Below are positions 34,425 to 42,116 of a DNA stretch of 64,000 bases, piece by piece (the first letter of the stretch is position 1; every line of letters begins with the position of its first letter). Location of the stretch: assembly GCF_030547245.1 (NCBI RefSeq), contig NZ_JAUOQT010000001.1:372001-436000 (forward strand), in the 5' to 3' direction. The notes beneath the pieces were generated by a model. That model made no database searches. It worked only from the letters and a program-made list of their open reading frames with translations, and had not been told where the DNA came from. The DNA comes from Oceanihabitans sp. 2_MG-2023. Its GTDB lineage: Bacteria; Bacteroidota; Bacteroidia; Flavobacteriales; Flavobacteriaceae. A program made the position numbers and the translations under genes.

Positions 34425-34853
34425 TTAAGAAAATTTATAGTTTAATCTTTTATATCTAGCATAAAATAGCACCGGAAGTACTCCTAGAATAAAAGTAATA
34501 ATTGCTCCTAAAAGCATAGAACTTGCATAAGGCCAGTGCATAATTTTAAACAACATTCCCAACACCAGTAATGCTAGCATAGTAAAACCTAAACCTATTT
34601 TTAGTTTATTAAGTAGCACGCTCTCTTTATGAAACTTCTGTAAATTGGTTTCTAATTGTAAATTTTGAAAACTAGCATAGCCTCCAAATTTTTGTAATGC
34701 TTCTTGATATAAAGCATCAAAATCTTCACCGTCTCTACTTTCAATATACGTGCAAATATGGTCTATTAAATCCTCCCTTAAGCGATCTTCTTTAACTCCA
34801 TAAAACTTCAAACTATTTTCTATAAAATCAATATGTTTTTCTTCTATTCGCAT
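34425..34853 (-). CDS. PadR-linked membrane protein, DUF1700-like
   Basis: 142 aa. The helical N-terminal half (MRIEEKHIDFIENSLKFYGVKEDRLREDLIDHICTYIES, FGGYASF) resembles the cytoplasmic prefix domain found with PadR regulators (DUF1700/permease-prefix type). Two TM helices follow (LGFTMLALLVLGMLFKIM, ASSMLLGAIITFILGVLPVLFY) with HWPY between. Its ATG overlaps the padR stop codon by 1 nt (TAATG), so the two are translationally coupled. Confidence 0.78.
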   Translation of the reverse strand: MRIEEKHIDFIENSLKFYGVKEDRLREDLIDHICTYIESRDGEDFDALYQEALQKFGGYASFQNLQLETNLQKFHKESVLLNKLKIGLGFTMLALLVLGMLFKIMHWPYASSMLLGAIITFILGVLPVLFYARYKRLNYKFS

Positions 34854-35188
34854 TATATAATAGGTTTTGGGTTAAAAATTAAATGCAACGTTTCCATAAA
34901 ATTATTTATTTCCTGCGTCACTTCTTCTACTGCTTTTGTTCCTTCACTGGTAACTTTGTAATATTTCCTTACTCGTTTACCAATGTATACTTTCTCTGTC
35001 TCTAAGATACCTTTAGCTTCCAACTTATGAAGTATAGGATACAAAGCTCCTTCTGATATATCAATCTTACCAAGCGTAAGTTTCTTTACTTCTTGCGTTA
35101 TCTCATAACCATACATTTTTTCCCTTTGACTAATAAGCTTTAAAATGATAGGTTGTAACGTTCCTTTTGTTAATTCTTTGCTATACAT
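34853..35188 (-). CDS. PadR-family transcriptional regulator
   Basis: 111 aa from ATG 35188 (MYSKELTKGTLQPIILKLI); an upstream ATG at 35218 would put the start inside the operator, so I reject it. The winged-helix region MYGYEITQEVKKLTLGKIDISEGALYPILHKLEAKGILE and the YYKVTSEG wing are typical. PadR proteins repress membrane-stress or transport operons. It is divergent from sufS and preceded by a 17-bp-arm inverted repeat that is very likely its own operator. Confidence 0.9.
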   Translation of the reverse strand: MYSKELTKGTLQPIILKLISQREKMYGYEITQEVKKLTLGKIDISEGALYPILHKLEAKGILETEKVYIGKRVRKYYKVTSEGTKAVEEVTQEINNFMETLHLIFNPKPII

Positions 35189-35197
35189 AGTACAAAT

Positions 35198-35244
35198 ATA
35201 CATTTTATTTAAATGCATTTGTATAAAATTTAAATAAAATGTAT
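35198..35244. promoter_or_regulatory. PadR operator candidate: 17-bp perfect inverted repeat
   Basis: Left arm ATACATTTTATTTAAAT (35198-35214), right arm ATTTAAATAAAATGTAT (35228-35244), exact reverse complements, 13-nt spacer. It lies 10 nt upstream of the padR start and 52 nt upstream of the sufS start. It is suited to dimer binding; the ATAC...GTAT ends are consistent with PadR-type ATGT/ACAT half-sites. Confidence 0.75.
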
Positions 35245-35284
35245 CATTTATCTTTTTCTTTACACTTCTTTTAGTAACAAACCG

Positions 35285-35292
35285 TAAATTTG
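35285..35292 (+). promoter_or_regulatory. Possible sufS promoter box
   Basis: TAAATTTG just 4 nt before the sufS ATG. If used, the transcript would start at or next to the ATG (leaderless). There is no clear TTG at the -33 distance, so this is uncertain. Confidence 0.3.
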
Positions 35293-35296
35293 TAGC

Positions 35297-36511
35297 ATGT
35301 TAGATTTGAAGAAAATAAGAGCAGATTTCCCAATACTTAAAAGAGAAGTAAACGGAAAACCTTTGGTGTATTTTGATAATGCAGCAACATCACAAACACC
35401 ACAACAAGTAATCGATGTTATAATAGATTATTACAGTAATTACAACGCAAATATTCATCGTGGTGTACATGCACTAAGTCAAGAGGCTACAGATAAATAC
35501 GAAGCAGCAAGACATACCATTCAAAAACATTTTAATGCCAAACACGCACACGAAATAATATATACCTCTGGTACTACACATAGTATAAATTTAATTGCAA
35601 ATGGTTTTGCTTCCTTACTAAAAAAAGGGGATGAAATCATTGTTTCGGCTTTAGAGCACCATAGTAATATTGTGCCTTGGCAAATGTTATGCGAAAAAAC
35701 AGGCGCAATTTTAAAAGTCATACCAATGAACCAAGATGGGGAATTGGTAATGCATGAATATGACAATTTACTAAATGAAAACACAAAATTAGTATTTACT
35801 AATCATATTTCAAATGCCCTAGGAACCATTAACCCTATTGAAGAAATCATTAATAAAGCACATCAAGTTGGCGCGGCAGTATTAATTGATGGCGCACAAG
35901 CTTGTCCACATGTAAAACCTGATGTACAAGATTTAGATGTTGATTTTTATGTAGCATCTGCACATAAAATGTGTGGGCCAACAGGAGTAGGTATGTTGTA
36001 CGGAAAAGAAGAATGGTTAAACAAACTCCCTCCTTATCAAGGTGGTGGAGAAATGATTGCCGAAGTAAGTTTTACAAAAACAACCTATGCAGGATTACCA
36101 CATAAATTCGAAGCAGGAACACCCAATATTTGTGGTGGCATTGCATTTGGTGCAGCCATAGATTATATGAATACCATTGGTTTTGATGCTATTGCAAAAT
36201 ACGAACACGAACTTTTAGAGTATGCAACCAAAGCACTTATAGAAATTGAAGGTTTAAAAATTTACGGAACCGCTAATAATAAAACCTCGGTAGTATCTTT
36301 TAACCTAGAAGGGATTCATCCATACGATGTTGGAACTATTTTAGATAAATTAGGAATTGCTGTTAGAACAGGTCATCACTGCGCACAACCTATTATGGAC
36401 TTTTTTAAAATTCCAGGTACGGTTCGTGCTTCTTTTGCTTTCTATAACACCAAAGAAGAAATTGATGCTTTAGTTTCTGGTGTAAAAAAAGCTAAAATGA
36501 TGCTATCTTAA
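35297..36511 (+). CDS. sufS: Cysteine desulfurase SufS
   Basis: 404 aa, class II NifS-like. Supplies sulfur from cysteine for Fe-S assembly. PLP lysine K224 in SAHKMCGPTG and catalytic Cys C362 in RTGHHCAQP, the group II signature that works with SufE. Length normal. It follows the divergent PadR operon and the palindromic operator, so its expression could be affected by PadR. Confidence 0.96.
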   Translation: MLDLKKIRADFPILKREVNGKPLVYFDNAATSQTPQQVIDVIIDYYSNYNANIHRGVHALSQEATDKYEAARHTIQKHFNAKHAHEIIYTSGTTHSINLIANGFASLLKKGDEIIVSALEHHSNIVPWQMLCEKTGAILKVIPMNQDGELVMHEYDNLLNENTKLVFTNHISNALGTINPIEEIINKAHQVGAAVLIDGAQACPHVKPDVQDLDVDFYVASAHKMCGPTGVGMLYGKEEWLNKLPPYQGGGEMIAEVSFTKTTYAGLPHKFEAGTPNICGGIAFGAAIDYMNTIGFDAIAKYEHELLEYATKALIEIEGLKIYGTANNKTSVVSFNLEGIHPYDVGTILDKLGIAVRTGHHCAQPIMDFFKIPGTVRASFAFYNTKEEIDALVSGVKKAKMMLS

Positions 36512-36553
36512 AGTTTGGCGTCTTTTTTGTATATTATATTTAAATTTTAACAA

Positions 36554-37363
36554 ATGAAAATCATGAAATTTATTACCATACTTATAACTGTTTTTGCACT
36601 TAAGTCTTGTGGAAACGCTAAAGCAACTACAAATATGCAAGACAATACAGATGCTAAACAAACTATTATTCTATCTGGAAAATATCTTATATCTTCCTTT
36701 ATGGATAATACAGACCTCCCAAAAGATATGCATATAAATTTTGATGAAGCAACAAACAGAGTTTCTGGATTTGCAGGTTGCAATAGATTTTCTGGTGAAT
36801 ATACTATTACCAATAATACCTTAAAAATAGGCCCATTAGTTTCTACAAAAATGCATTGTAAACGTTTTATGGATGTAGAGAACCAACTATTAAAAGCATT
36901 AGAAAAAACGACTTCTTATTCCATAGCTAACAACACACTAACATTAAAAAACGAAAAAGAAAATTTAATTTCGGCAACGAATAACAATATATCTAAAATA
37001 GCGCAAATTGATAATTACTCAATAGAATACAGCGCTATTACAAGAGGCAGTTACTTAAACATAAAAATTAAAAAGGATAGTATAATTTCTCAAAACCAAA
37101 GAGGTGTACAACCAAAAGCAAGAAAGTTTAGTCAAAAAGAAACGACAGATATATTTAAAAAAGTAGCGGTTTTAAACCTTGAAGAATTAGAAAATCTCGA
37201 ACCACCATCTACTGCACATCAATATGATGGCGCTGCTGGAGCAACATTTACCATTACTAAAAATGGAAAAACTTATCGTTCTAAAACTTTTGATCATGGC
37301 AATCCTAATGCTAAAATTGCAGATTTAGTAAATACAATTTTAAATATTGAGGAAAAGCAATAA
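36554..37363 (+). CDS. META-domain lipoprotein
   Basis: 269 aa. Lipobox KSC (Cys 19 or so); an in-frame ATG at 36563 (MKFITIL) is an alternative start. The N-terminal half is a META/HslJ-like domain: LSGKYLISSFMD...INFDEATNRVSGFAGCNRFSGEYTI, ending KMHCKRFMDVENQLLKAL. The C-terminal half (AITRGSYLNIKIKKDSIIS...) is beta-rich without assignment. It stands between sufS and sufE on the same strand, and has no known role in Fe-S assembly. Confidence 0.8.
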   Translation: MKIMKFITILITVFALKSCGNAKATTNMQDNTDAKQTIILSGKYLISSFMDNTDLPKDMHINFDEATNRVSGFAGCNRFSGEYTITNNTLKIGPLVSTKMHCKRFMDVENQLLKALEKTTSYSIANNTLTLKNEKENLISATNNNISKIAQIDNYSIEYSAITRGSYLNIKIKKDSIISQNQRGVQPKARKFSQKETTDIFKKVAVLNLEELENLEPPSTAHQYDGAAGATFTITKNGKTYRSKTFDHGNPNAKIADLVNTILNIEEKQ

Positions 37364-37391
37364 ATATAATAATGAACATAATACTTAATTG

Positions 37392-37399
37392 TATTTTTG
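37392..37399 (+). promoter_or_regulatory. Promoter box upstream of sufE
   Basis: TATTTTTG, 16 nt before the sufE GTG start; suggests sufE-sufT can be transcribed separately. Confidence 0.45.
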
Positions 37400-37415
37400 T
37401 AAAAAATAGAAAACC

Positions 37416-37838
37416 GTGAATATTCAAGAAATTCAAAACGAAATAATAGAAGAGTTTTCCATGTTTGAAGATTGGGAAGAACGCTATCAATACATGATAG
37501 ATCTAGGAAAAACATTACCACTCATTGAAGCGCAATACAAAACTGAAGATAATATTATTAAAGGTTGCCAAAGTAAAGTTTGGGTGCATGCAGAACTAAA
37601 AGAAGACAAAATAGCTTTTACTGCTGATAGCGATGCCATAATTACAAAAGGAATTATTGCTATTTTAATTCGTGTTTTTTCTAACCAACATCCAGCAGCT
37701 ATTTTAGAAGCAAATACTGATTTTATTGATCAAATTGGACTAAAAGAACATTTGTCTCCTACAAGAGCAAACGGCCTGGTAAGCATGATTAAGCAATTAA
37801 AATTATATGCTATTGCATACCAAACGCAACTTAATTAG
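37416..37838 (+). CDS. sufE: Sulfur acceptor SufE
   Basis: 140 aa, with a GTG start at 37416 (MNIQEIQNEII); no nearer ATG fits. It takes persulfide sulfur from SufS. Acceptor cysteine C51 in IIKGCQSKVW, and PLIEAQYKTEDN and ILRVFSNQHPA-like segments are intact. Standard length. Confidence 0.95.
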   Translation: MNIQEIQNEIIEEFSMFEDWEERYQYMIDLGKTLPLIEAQYKTEDNIIKGCQSKVWVHAELKEDKIAFTADSDAIITKGIIAILIRVFSNQHPAAILEANTDFIDQIGLKEHLSPTRANGLVSMIKQLKLYAIAYQTQLN

Positions 37839-37841
37839 CAC

Positions 37842-37865
37842 ATTTCTGCGTAGGCAGGAATCTTA
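37842..37865 (+). repeat. 24-bp dispersed repeat, copy 2
   Basis: ATTTCTGCGTAGGCAGGAAT followed by CTTA, 4 nt after sufE. Matches 19548-19571 at 21 of 24 positions in the same orientation. Confidence 0.6.
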
Positions 37866-37911
37866 AAAACAATAGATTACCTTTTTTAAGGAAACTAAAA
37901 ATAAATTTTTC

Positions 37912-38235
37912 ATGAGCGAAACAATAGACACTGCAGTATTAGGAGAAAAGATTGTAAAAGTTTTAAAAACTATTTTCGATCCAGAAATCCCTGTAGATAT
38001 ATATGAATTAGGATTAATCTACGACGTTTTTGTAAACGAAGATTATGATGTAAAAATCTTAATGACACTAACAACACCAAACTGTCCTGTGGCAGAAACG
38101 CTACCACTTGAAGTAGAGGAAAAAGTAAAATCTCTAAACGAGGTTAAAGATGCAGAAGTAGAAATTACATTCGATCCTCCTTGGTCTCAAGATTTAATGA
38201 GTGAAGAAGCGAAATTAGAACTTGGCATGCTTTAA
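37912..38235 (+). CDS. sufT: SufT-type DUF59 protein
   Basis: 107 aa. DUF59/MIP18-family protein that helps deliver Fe-S clusters. DPEIPVDIYELGLIYDVF, TTPNCPVAETLP and TFDPPWSQDLMSEEAKLELG are hallmark stretches, including the conserved Cys and the Asp-Pro-Pro-Trp. Follows sufE and precedes an ABC exporter. Confidence 0.93.
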   Translation: MSETIDTAVLGEKIVKVLKTIFDPEIPVDIYELGLIYDVFVNEDYDVKILMTLTTPNCPVAETLPLEVEEKVKSLNEVKDAEVEITFDPPWSQDLMSEEAKLELGML

Positions 38236-38248
38236 ATAGAAAACATTA

Positions 38249-40084
38249 ATGCCAAGACAAGCACCTAAATCTCTTAAAGATGGCAAAAAAACTAGCTTAA
38301 AAGAATCTTTTAGTGCGCTAGTTTTTATTCCTAGATTTTTTAAAGAAATCTGGAAAACCAATAAAAAACTCTTTTTACTATCTGCTTTTTGTAGGCTTAT
38401 TGGAGCCGTTTTACCAGTTGTAATTCTTTGGATTGGCAAAATAATAATTGATGAAATTATTCTTCAAACGAAAACAGAGGTTGCCGATTTATCGTTACTT
38501 TGGACCTATGTTGCCATAGAGTTTGGTCTTATTATTATTTCCGATTTAGTGAGTAGAGCCATTTCTTTAACAGACGGTTTGCTTGGTGATTCTTATTCTA
38601 TCGATTCGTCCGTAAGAATCATAAAAAAAACAAATCAAATAAATATCAGCCTTCTTGAAGATTCTGAGTTTTATGACAAACTAGAACGCGCAAGAACCCA
38701 AACAACCAGCCGTGTAGGTCTTATGTCTAATGCATTAGGCGAAGTACAAAGTTTAATATCTATACTTACACTAATCGCTGGTTTAATTTATTTTGAACCT
38801 TACTTAATCATCCTTTTAGTATTAAGTATTATTCCTTCGTTTATAAACGAAATTTGGTTTAGCCAACAACAATACTCTTTAGCTAGAGGTTGGACTGCAG
38901 AACGCAGAGAACTAGACTACTTGCGTTTTATTGGTGCAAATGACAAAACAGCAAAAGAAATAAAACTCTTTGGATTAACAGATTTTGTTGTTGATCGATT
39001 TAAAAACCTCTCACAAGAATATTACGATTTAAATAAAAAACTAGCAGTAAAACGTTCTGCTTTAGGATTTGTATTTAATGTTTTAGGCACATTAAGTTAT
39101 TACGGCGCTTATATATTTATAATTTATAGAGTAATTTCAGGAATGATTACTCTAGGAGAATTAACCTTTTTATCTGGAACATTTAATAGACTTACCAAAA
39201 ATTTACAGGACTTCTTTTCTAAATTTACTCGTATTACAGAAAGTGCTTTATACTTAAAAGATTACTTTGATTTTTTAGATATCTCTATTGCACCATCGCA
39301 CAAAGAAGACATGCCTCTTCCGGAAGTTATTAAGGAAGGATTTGAATTCAAAAATGTACATTTTGCATATCCAGGATCTGAAAACGAAATACTAAAAGGA
39401 ATTAGTTTCACTATGAAAGCGGGTGAAAAATTAGCGTTTGTAGGTCAAAATGGAGCAGGAAAAACGACATTAACCAAATTGGTATTGCGCTTTTACGAAC
39501 CTACTTCTGGTGAAATATTATTAGACGGAATTAACATAAACAGATTTAATAAAGCTGCATACCAAGCGTATTTTGGTGTTATTTTTCAAGACTTTTTTAA
39601 ATATGAATTTACCGTAAGAGAAAATATAGCTATTGGAGATATTGATGAAATAGATAACCAATTAAAAATTGAAAATGCTGCAGCACTTAGTTTAGCTAAT
39701 GAAGTAGTGCAAGATTTAAAATTTGGTTACGACCAACAGCTTGGTAAACGTTTTTCGAAAGGGCAAGAACTTTCTGGAGGACAATGGCAAAAAGTTGCAT
39801 TAGCTAGAGCATATATGAAAGACGCCAAAGTAATGATTTTAGATGAACCAACTTCGGCATTAGACGCTAAAGCTGAAAGCGAAGTTTTCGATCGTTTTAT
39901 AGGCTTAACAAAAGATAAAACAAGTGTTATTATTTCACATAGATTTAGCACTGTACGGCAAGCAGATAGAATTTTAGTTTTAGAAGAAGGACGCGTTTTA
40001 GAGATTGGCACACATGAAGAACTCATGAAAAACAAATCTCTTTATGCAGATTTATTTACACTACAAGCTGAGGGTTACCAATAG
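38249..40084 (+). CDS. ABC transporter, fused permease-ATPase
   Basis: 611 aa. The N-terminal transmembrane domain has about six helices (LLSAFCRLIGAVLPVVILWIGK, YIPFEPYLIILLVLSIIPSF-like, YYGAYIFIIYRVISGMITLGE). The C-terminal ATPase has Walker A GQNGAGKTT, signature ELSGGQWQKVALARAY, Walker B VMILDEPTSALDA and switch ISHRFST. It looks like an exporter half-transporter forming a homodimer. Only 13 nt after sufT, so co-transcribed; its substrate is unknown. Confidence 0.9.
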   Translation: MPRQAPKSLKDGKKTSLKESFSALVFIPRFFKEIWKTNKKLFLLSAFCRLIGAVLPVVILWIGKIIIDEIILQTKTEVADLSLLWTYVAIEFGLIIISDLVSRAISLTDGLLGDSYSIDSSVRIIKKTNQINISLLEDSEFYDKLERARTQTTSRVGLMSNALGEVQSLISILTLIAGLIYFEPYLIILLVLSIIPSFINEIWFSQQQYSLARGWTAERRELDYLRFIGANDKTAKEIKLFGLTDFVVDRFKNLSQEYYDLNKKLAVKRSALGFVFNVLGTLSYYGAYIFIIYRVISGMITLGELTFLSGTFNRLTKNLQDFFSKFTRITESALYLKDYFDFLDISIAPSHKEDMPLPEVIKEGFEFKNVHFAYPGSENEILKGISFTMKAGEKLAFVGQNGAGKTTLTKLVLRFYEPTSGEILLDGININRFNKAAYQAYFGVIFQDFFKYEFTVRENIAIGDIDEIDNQLKIENAAALSLANEVVQDLKFGYDQQLGKRFSKGQELSGGQWQKVALARAYMKDAKVMILDEPTSALDAKAESEVFDRFIGLTKDKTSVIISHRFSTVRQADRILVLEEGRVLEIGTHEELMKNKSLYADLFTLQAEGYQ

Positions 40085-40161
40085 TTACTCTTGTAAATTC
40101 TGTTAAGAATTTCACTCGAATTCCCATTTAACAAATAATTTAAAACACCTATCTTCGTATT

Positions 40162-40680
40162 ATGGCAGAAGAAATTATAAATCGCGTTGCAAATAGCAAA
40201 TTAGAAGTCTTTGATCTTGAAGATTATTATCCACAAGGCAAGCGTATACTTTTTGACATTAAAGACTGGCTTTATGAAGGCTTTGTTTTACGCGAAAAAG
40301 ACTTTAGAGCATTAGTAAAAGATCATGATTGGTCACAGTATCAAGATACTTTTGTTGCACTTACTTGTACAACAGATGCGATTGTACCAGATTGGGCATA
40401 TATGCTTTTAAGTATTCACCTAGAACCTTATACAAATACTACCGTTTTAGGAAACTTAGAAACTTTAGAAACTTCACTATACCAAGAAATTATCCAAAAT
40501 CTAGATATTACTAGTTATAAGGACAAACCAATTATCATTAAAGGTTGCTCGAAAAAACCAGTACCTTCGAGCGCTTACCTAATGATTACCAACAAGTTAA
40601 AACCTATTGCTAAATCTATCATGTTTGGCGAGGCGTGTTCTGCTGTCCCACTATTTAAAAACACTTTATCGTCAAAATAG
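40162..40680 (+). CDS. DUF2480 family protein
   Basis: 172 aa. MAEEIINRVANSKLEVFDLEDYYPQGKRILFDIKDWLYEGFVLREKDFRALVKDHDW is the typical N-terminal signature of DUF2480, a Bacteroidota protein usually found beside SUF genes. It has two late cysteines (KGCSKKPVPSSAY, GEACSAVPLFK) that could bind metal or a persulfide; this is inference. Standing at the end of the suf region, it fits an Fe-S assembly or thiol-related role. A near -7 box TATCTTCG lies just upstream. Confidence 0.85.
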   Translation: MAEEIINRVANSKLEVFDLEDYYPQGKRILFDIKDWLYEGFVLREKDFRALVKDHDWSQYQDTFVALTCTTDAIVPDWAYMLLSIHLEPYTNTTVLGNLETLETSLYQEIIQNLDITSYKDKPIIIKGCSKKPVPSSAYLMITNKLKPIAKSIMFGEACSAVPLFKNTLSSK

Positions 40681-40744
40681 ATCACTTTATCTATTTTAAG
40701 AAGAATAAACCAATATTAGTATAAAGTATTGTAGTCTTAATACT

Positions 40745-40752
40745 TATTTTTG
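40745..40752 (+). promoter_or_regulatory. Promoter box of DUF3078 gene
   Basis: TATTTTTG, 21 nt upstream of ATG 40774. It shows that an in-frame TTG at 40750 lies within the promoter and is not a start. Confidence 0.5.
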
Positions 40753-40773
40753 CGCGTTCAAAAAACAAAACAA

Positions 40774-41727
40774 ATGAAAAAAATATTTTTATTAGTTGCA
40801 TTATTTATTGGAGTAGCTTCAGTAAATGCACAGACAGATGAAAACACTTTAACTAAAGAAGAATTAGCAGCTCAAAAAGCAGAAAAGCAAGCTATAGCTG
40901 ATGCTGCTCAAGCAGAAGCAAATGCGCTACAAGCTCAAATTGATGCTTTACCAGGATGGAGAAAAGGTGGTAATGTTTTAGTAACTTTTAACCAATCTGC
41001 ATTCAACAATGAATGGACTGGTGGAGGAATAGGTAACTTAGCTGCTAACCTATTAATTAACTACGATGCGAACTTAATTAAAGGAGATTACATTTGGGAC
41101 AATAAACTTATTGTTGACTATGGTGTGAATAAAACTAAAGGAGCTGACGATTTCACTAAGTCTAATGACAGAATTGAATTTAACTCTATTGGTGGTAAAA
41201 AAGCAAGTGGTAACTGGTATTACTCAGCTTATTTTAACTTTAAAACACAAATGGACAAAGGGTTTTTATATGACACTAATGGTAATACTATTGCTACTAC
41301 GTCACATTTCTTCTCACCTGCTTATTTTCAAGCTGGACCTGGAATGTTATGGAAAAAATCGGATAACTTAAATGTTATGATTTCTCCTGCTGCTGCTAAA
41401 TTAATTATAGTGCATGATGAATTTGCTGGAAGTTTTGGTACTGATCCTGGTGACACTACTCGTTTTGAGTTAGGCGCTGCATTAAGAGGGTATTATAAAT
41501 TAAACTTAGGTAAAAACATTTCTATGGAAAACATCTTAGCTTTATATACTAACTATTTAGAAGATCCTCAAAATGTAGATATCGATTACACTATGAATCT
41601 TTCTATGGCTGTAAACAAATACATTTCTGCGAACTTAGTATTTCAAGCGATTTACGATGACAACGCAAACCCAAATGGTTTTCAAATTAGAGAAGCTTTT
41701 GGTGTAGGTTTTAACTATGGTTTCTAA
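40774..41727 (+). CDS. DUF3078 outer membrane beta-barrel protein
   Basis: 317 aa from ATG 40774, giving a clean signal peptide MKKIFLLVALFIGVASVNAQ. It is followed by a short coiled coil (KEELAAQKAEKQAIADAAQAEANALQAQIDAL) and a barrel-like region rich in alternating aromatic residues, beginning GWRKGGNVLVTFNQSAFNNEWTGGGIGNLA and ending FGVGFNYGF (terminal Phe), as in DUF3078 porin-like proteins of Bacteroidota. Monocistronic, followed by a strong terminator. Confidence 0.87.
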   Translation: MKKIFLLVALFIGVASVNAQTDENTLTKEELAAQKAEKQAIADAAQAEANALQAQIDALPGWRKGGNVLVTFNQSAFNNEWTGGGIGNLAANLLINYDANLIKGDYIWDNKLIVDYGVNKTKGADDFTKSNDRIEFNSIGGKKASGNWYYSAYFNFKTQMDKGFLYDTNGNTIATTSHFFSPAYFQAGPGMLWKKSDNLNVMISPAAAKLIIVHDEFAGSFGTDPGDTTRFELGAALRGYYKLNLGKNISMENILALYTNYLEDPQNVDIDYTMNLSMAVNKYISANLVFQAIYDDNANPNGFQIREAFGVGFNYGF

Positions 41728-41754
41728 TTATTAGAAAATAAAAATTATATTTTT

Positions 41755-41784
41755 AAAAACGCGCTTCTATGAAGCGCGTTTTTT
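41755..41784 (+). terminator. Terminator after DUF3078 gene
   Basis: CGCGCTTC tat GAAGCGCG (41760-41767 and 41771-41778) between A and T tracts, a textbook intrinsic terminator. Confidence 0.92.
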
Positions 41785-41854
41785 GTTTGTAAATATGTTG
41801 TTCATGTACTGCTTCCTTTATCTAAAAATAGAGAGCACAGATTATCTTACTGCT

Positions 41855-42050
41855 ATTCTTTGCTAGAACCATAATAGTCAGCCCGCAATAACGATTGCAA
41901 CGGCATCCTTTATGCAAAGAATAATTATGCTATGGTTTTTTTAAAATATTTTTTGTCTATGAATAAGGACTTGATACAAATGCTATACTACTTTGCAGAA
42001 AGATATAGTGTAAAGCGTGGTTGCTTTTGGCTATTTCTACCAAAAGCAAA
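41855..42050 (-). repeat. Structured 3' element downstream of hflX
   Basis: Gap of 389 bp (41728-42116) containing, on the hflX side, ATTCTTTGC (41855-41863) with GCAAAGAAT (41914-41922), AACCATA (41867-41873) with TATGGTT (41931-41937), interleaved with each other, and TTGCTTTTGG (42021-42030) with CCAAAAGCAA (42040-42049). It shares the GGCATCCTTT block (41902-41911) and an AAAGATATAG-type block (42000-42010) with the repeat at 19845-19926. No coding frame seen. Confidence 0.6.
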
Positions 42051-42116
42051 TTGCCAAACTTTTTAAAACAAATACTTATACTTCGAAAGTACTTGAAGTG
42101 ACGTTGTAATAGAATT

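Noticed and set aside
35189-35218. Earlier ATG for padR at 35218
   Set aside because: It lies inside the operator-like inverted repeat; the family start MYSKELTKGTLQ is at 35188.
40750-40773. TTG start for the DUF3078 protein
   Set aside because: TTG is part of the TATTTTTG promoter box; ATG 40774 gives a clean signal peptide.
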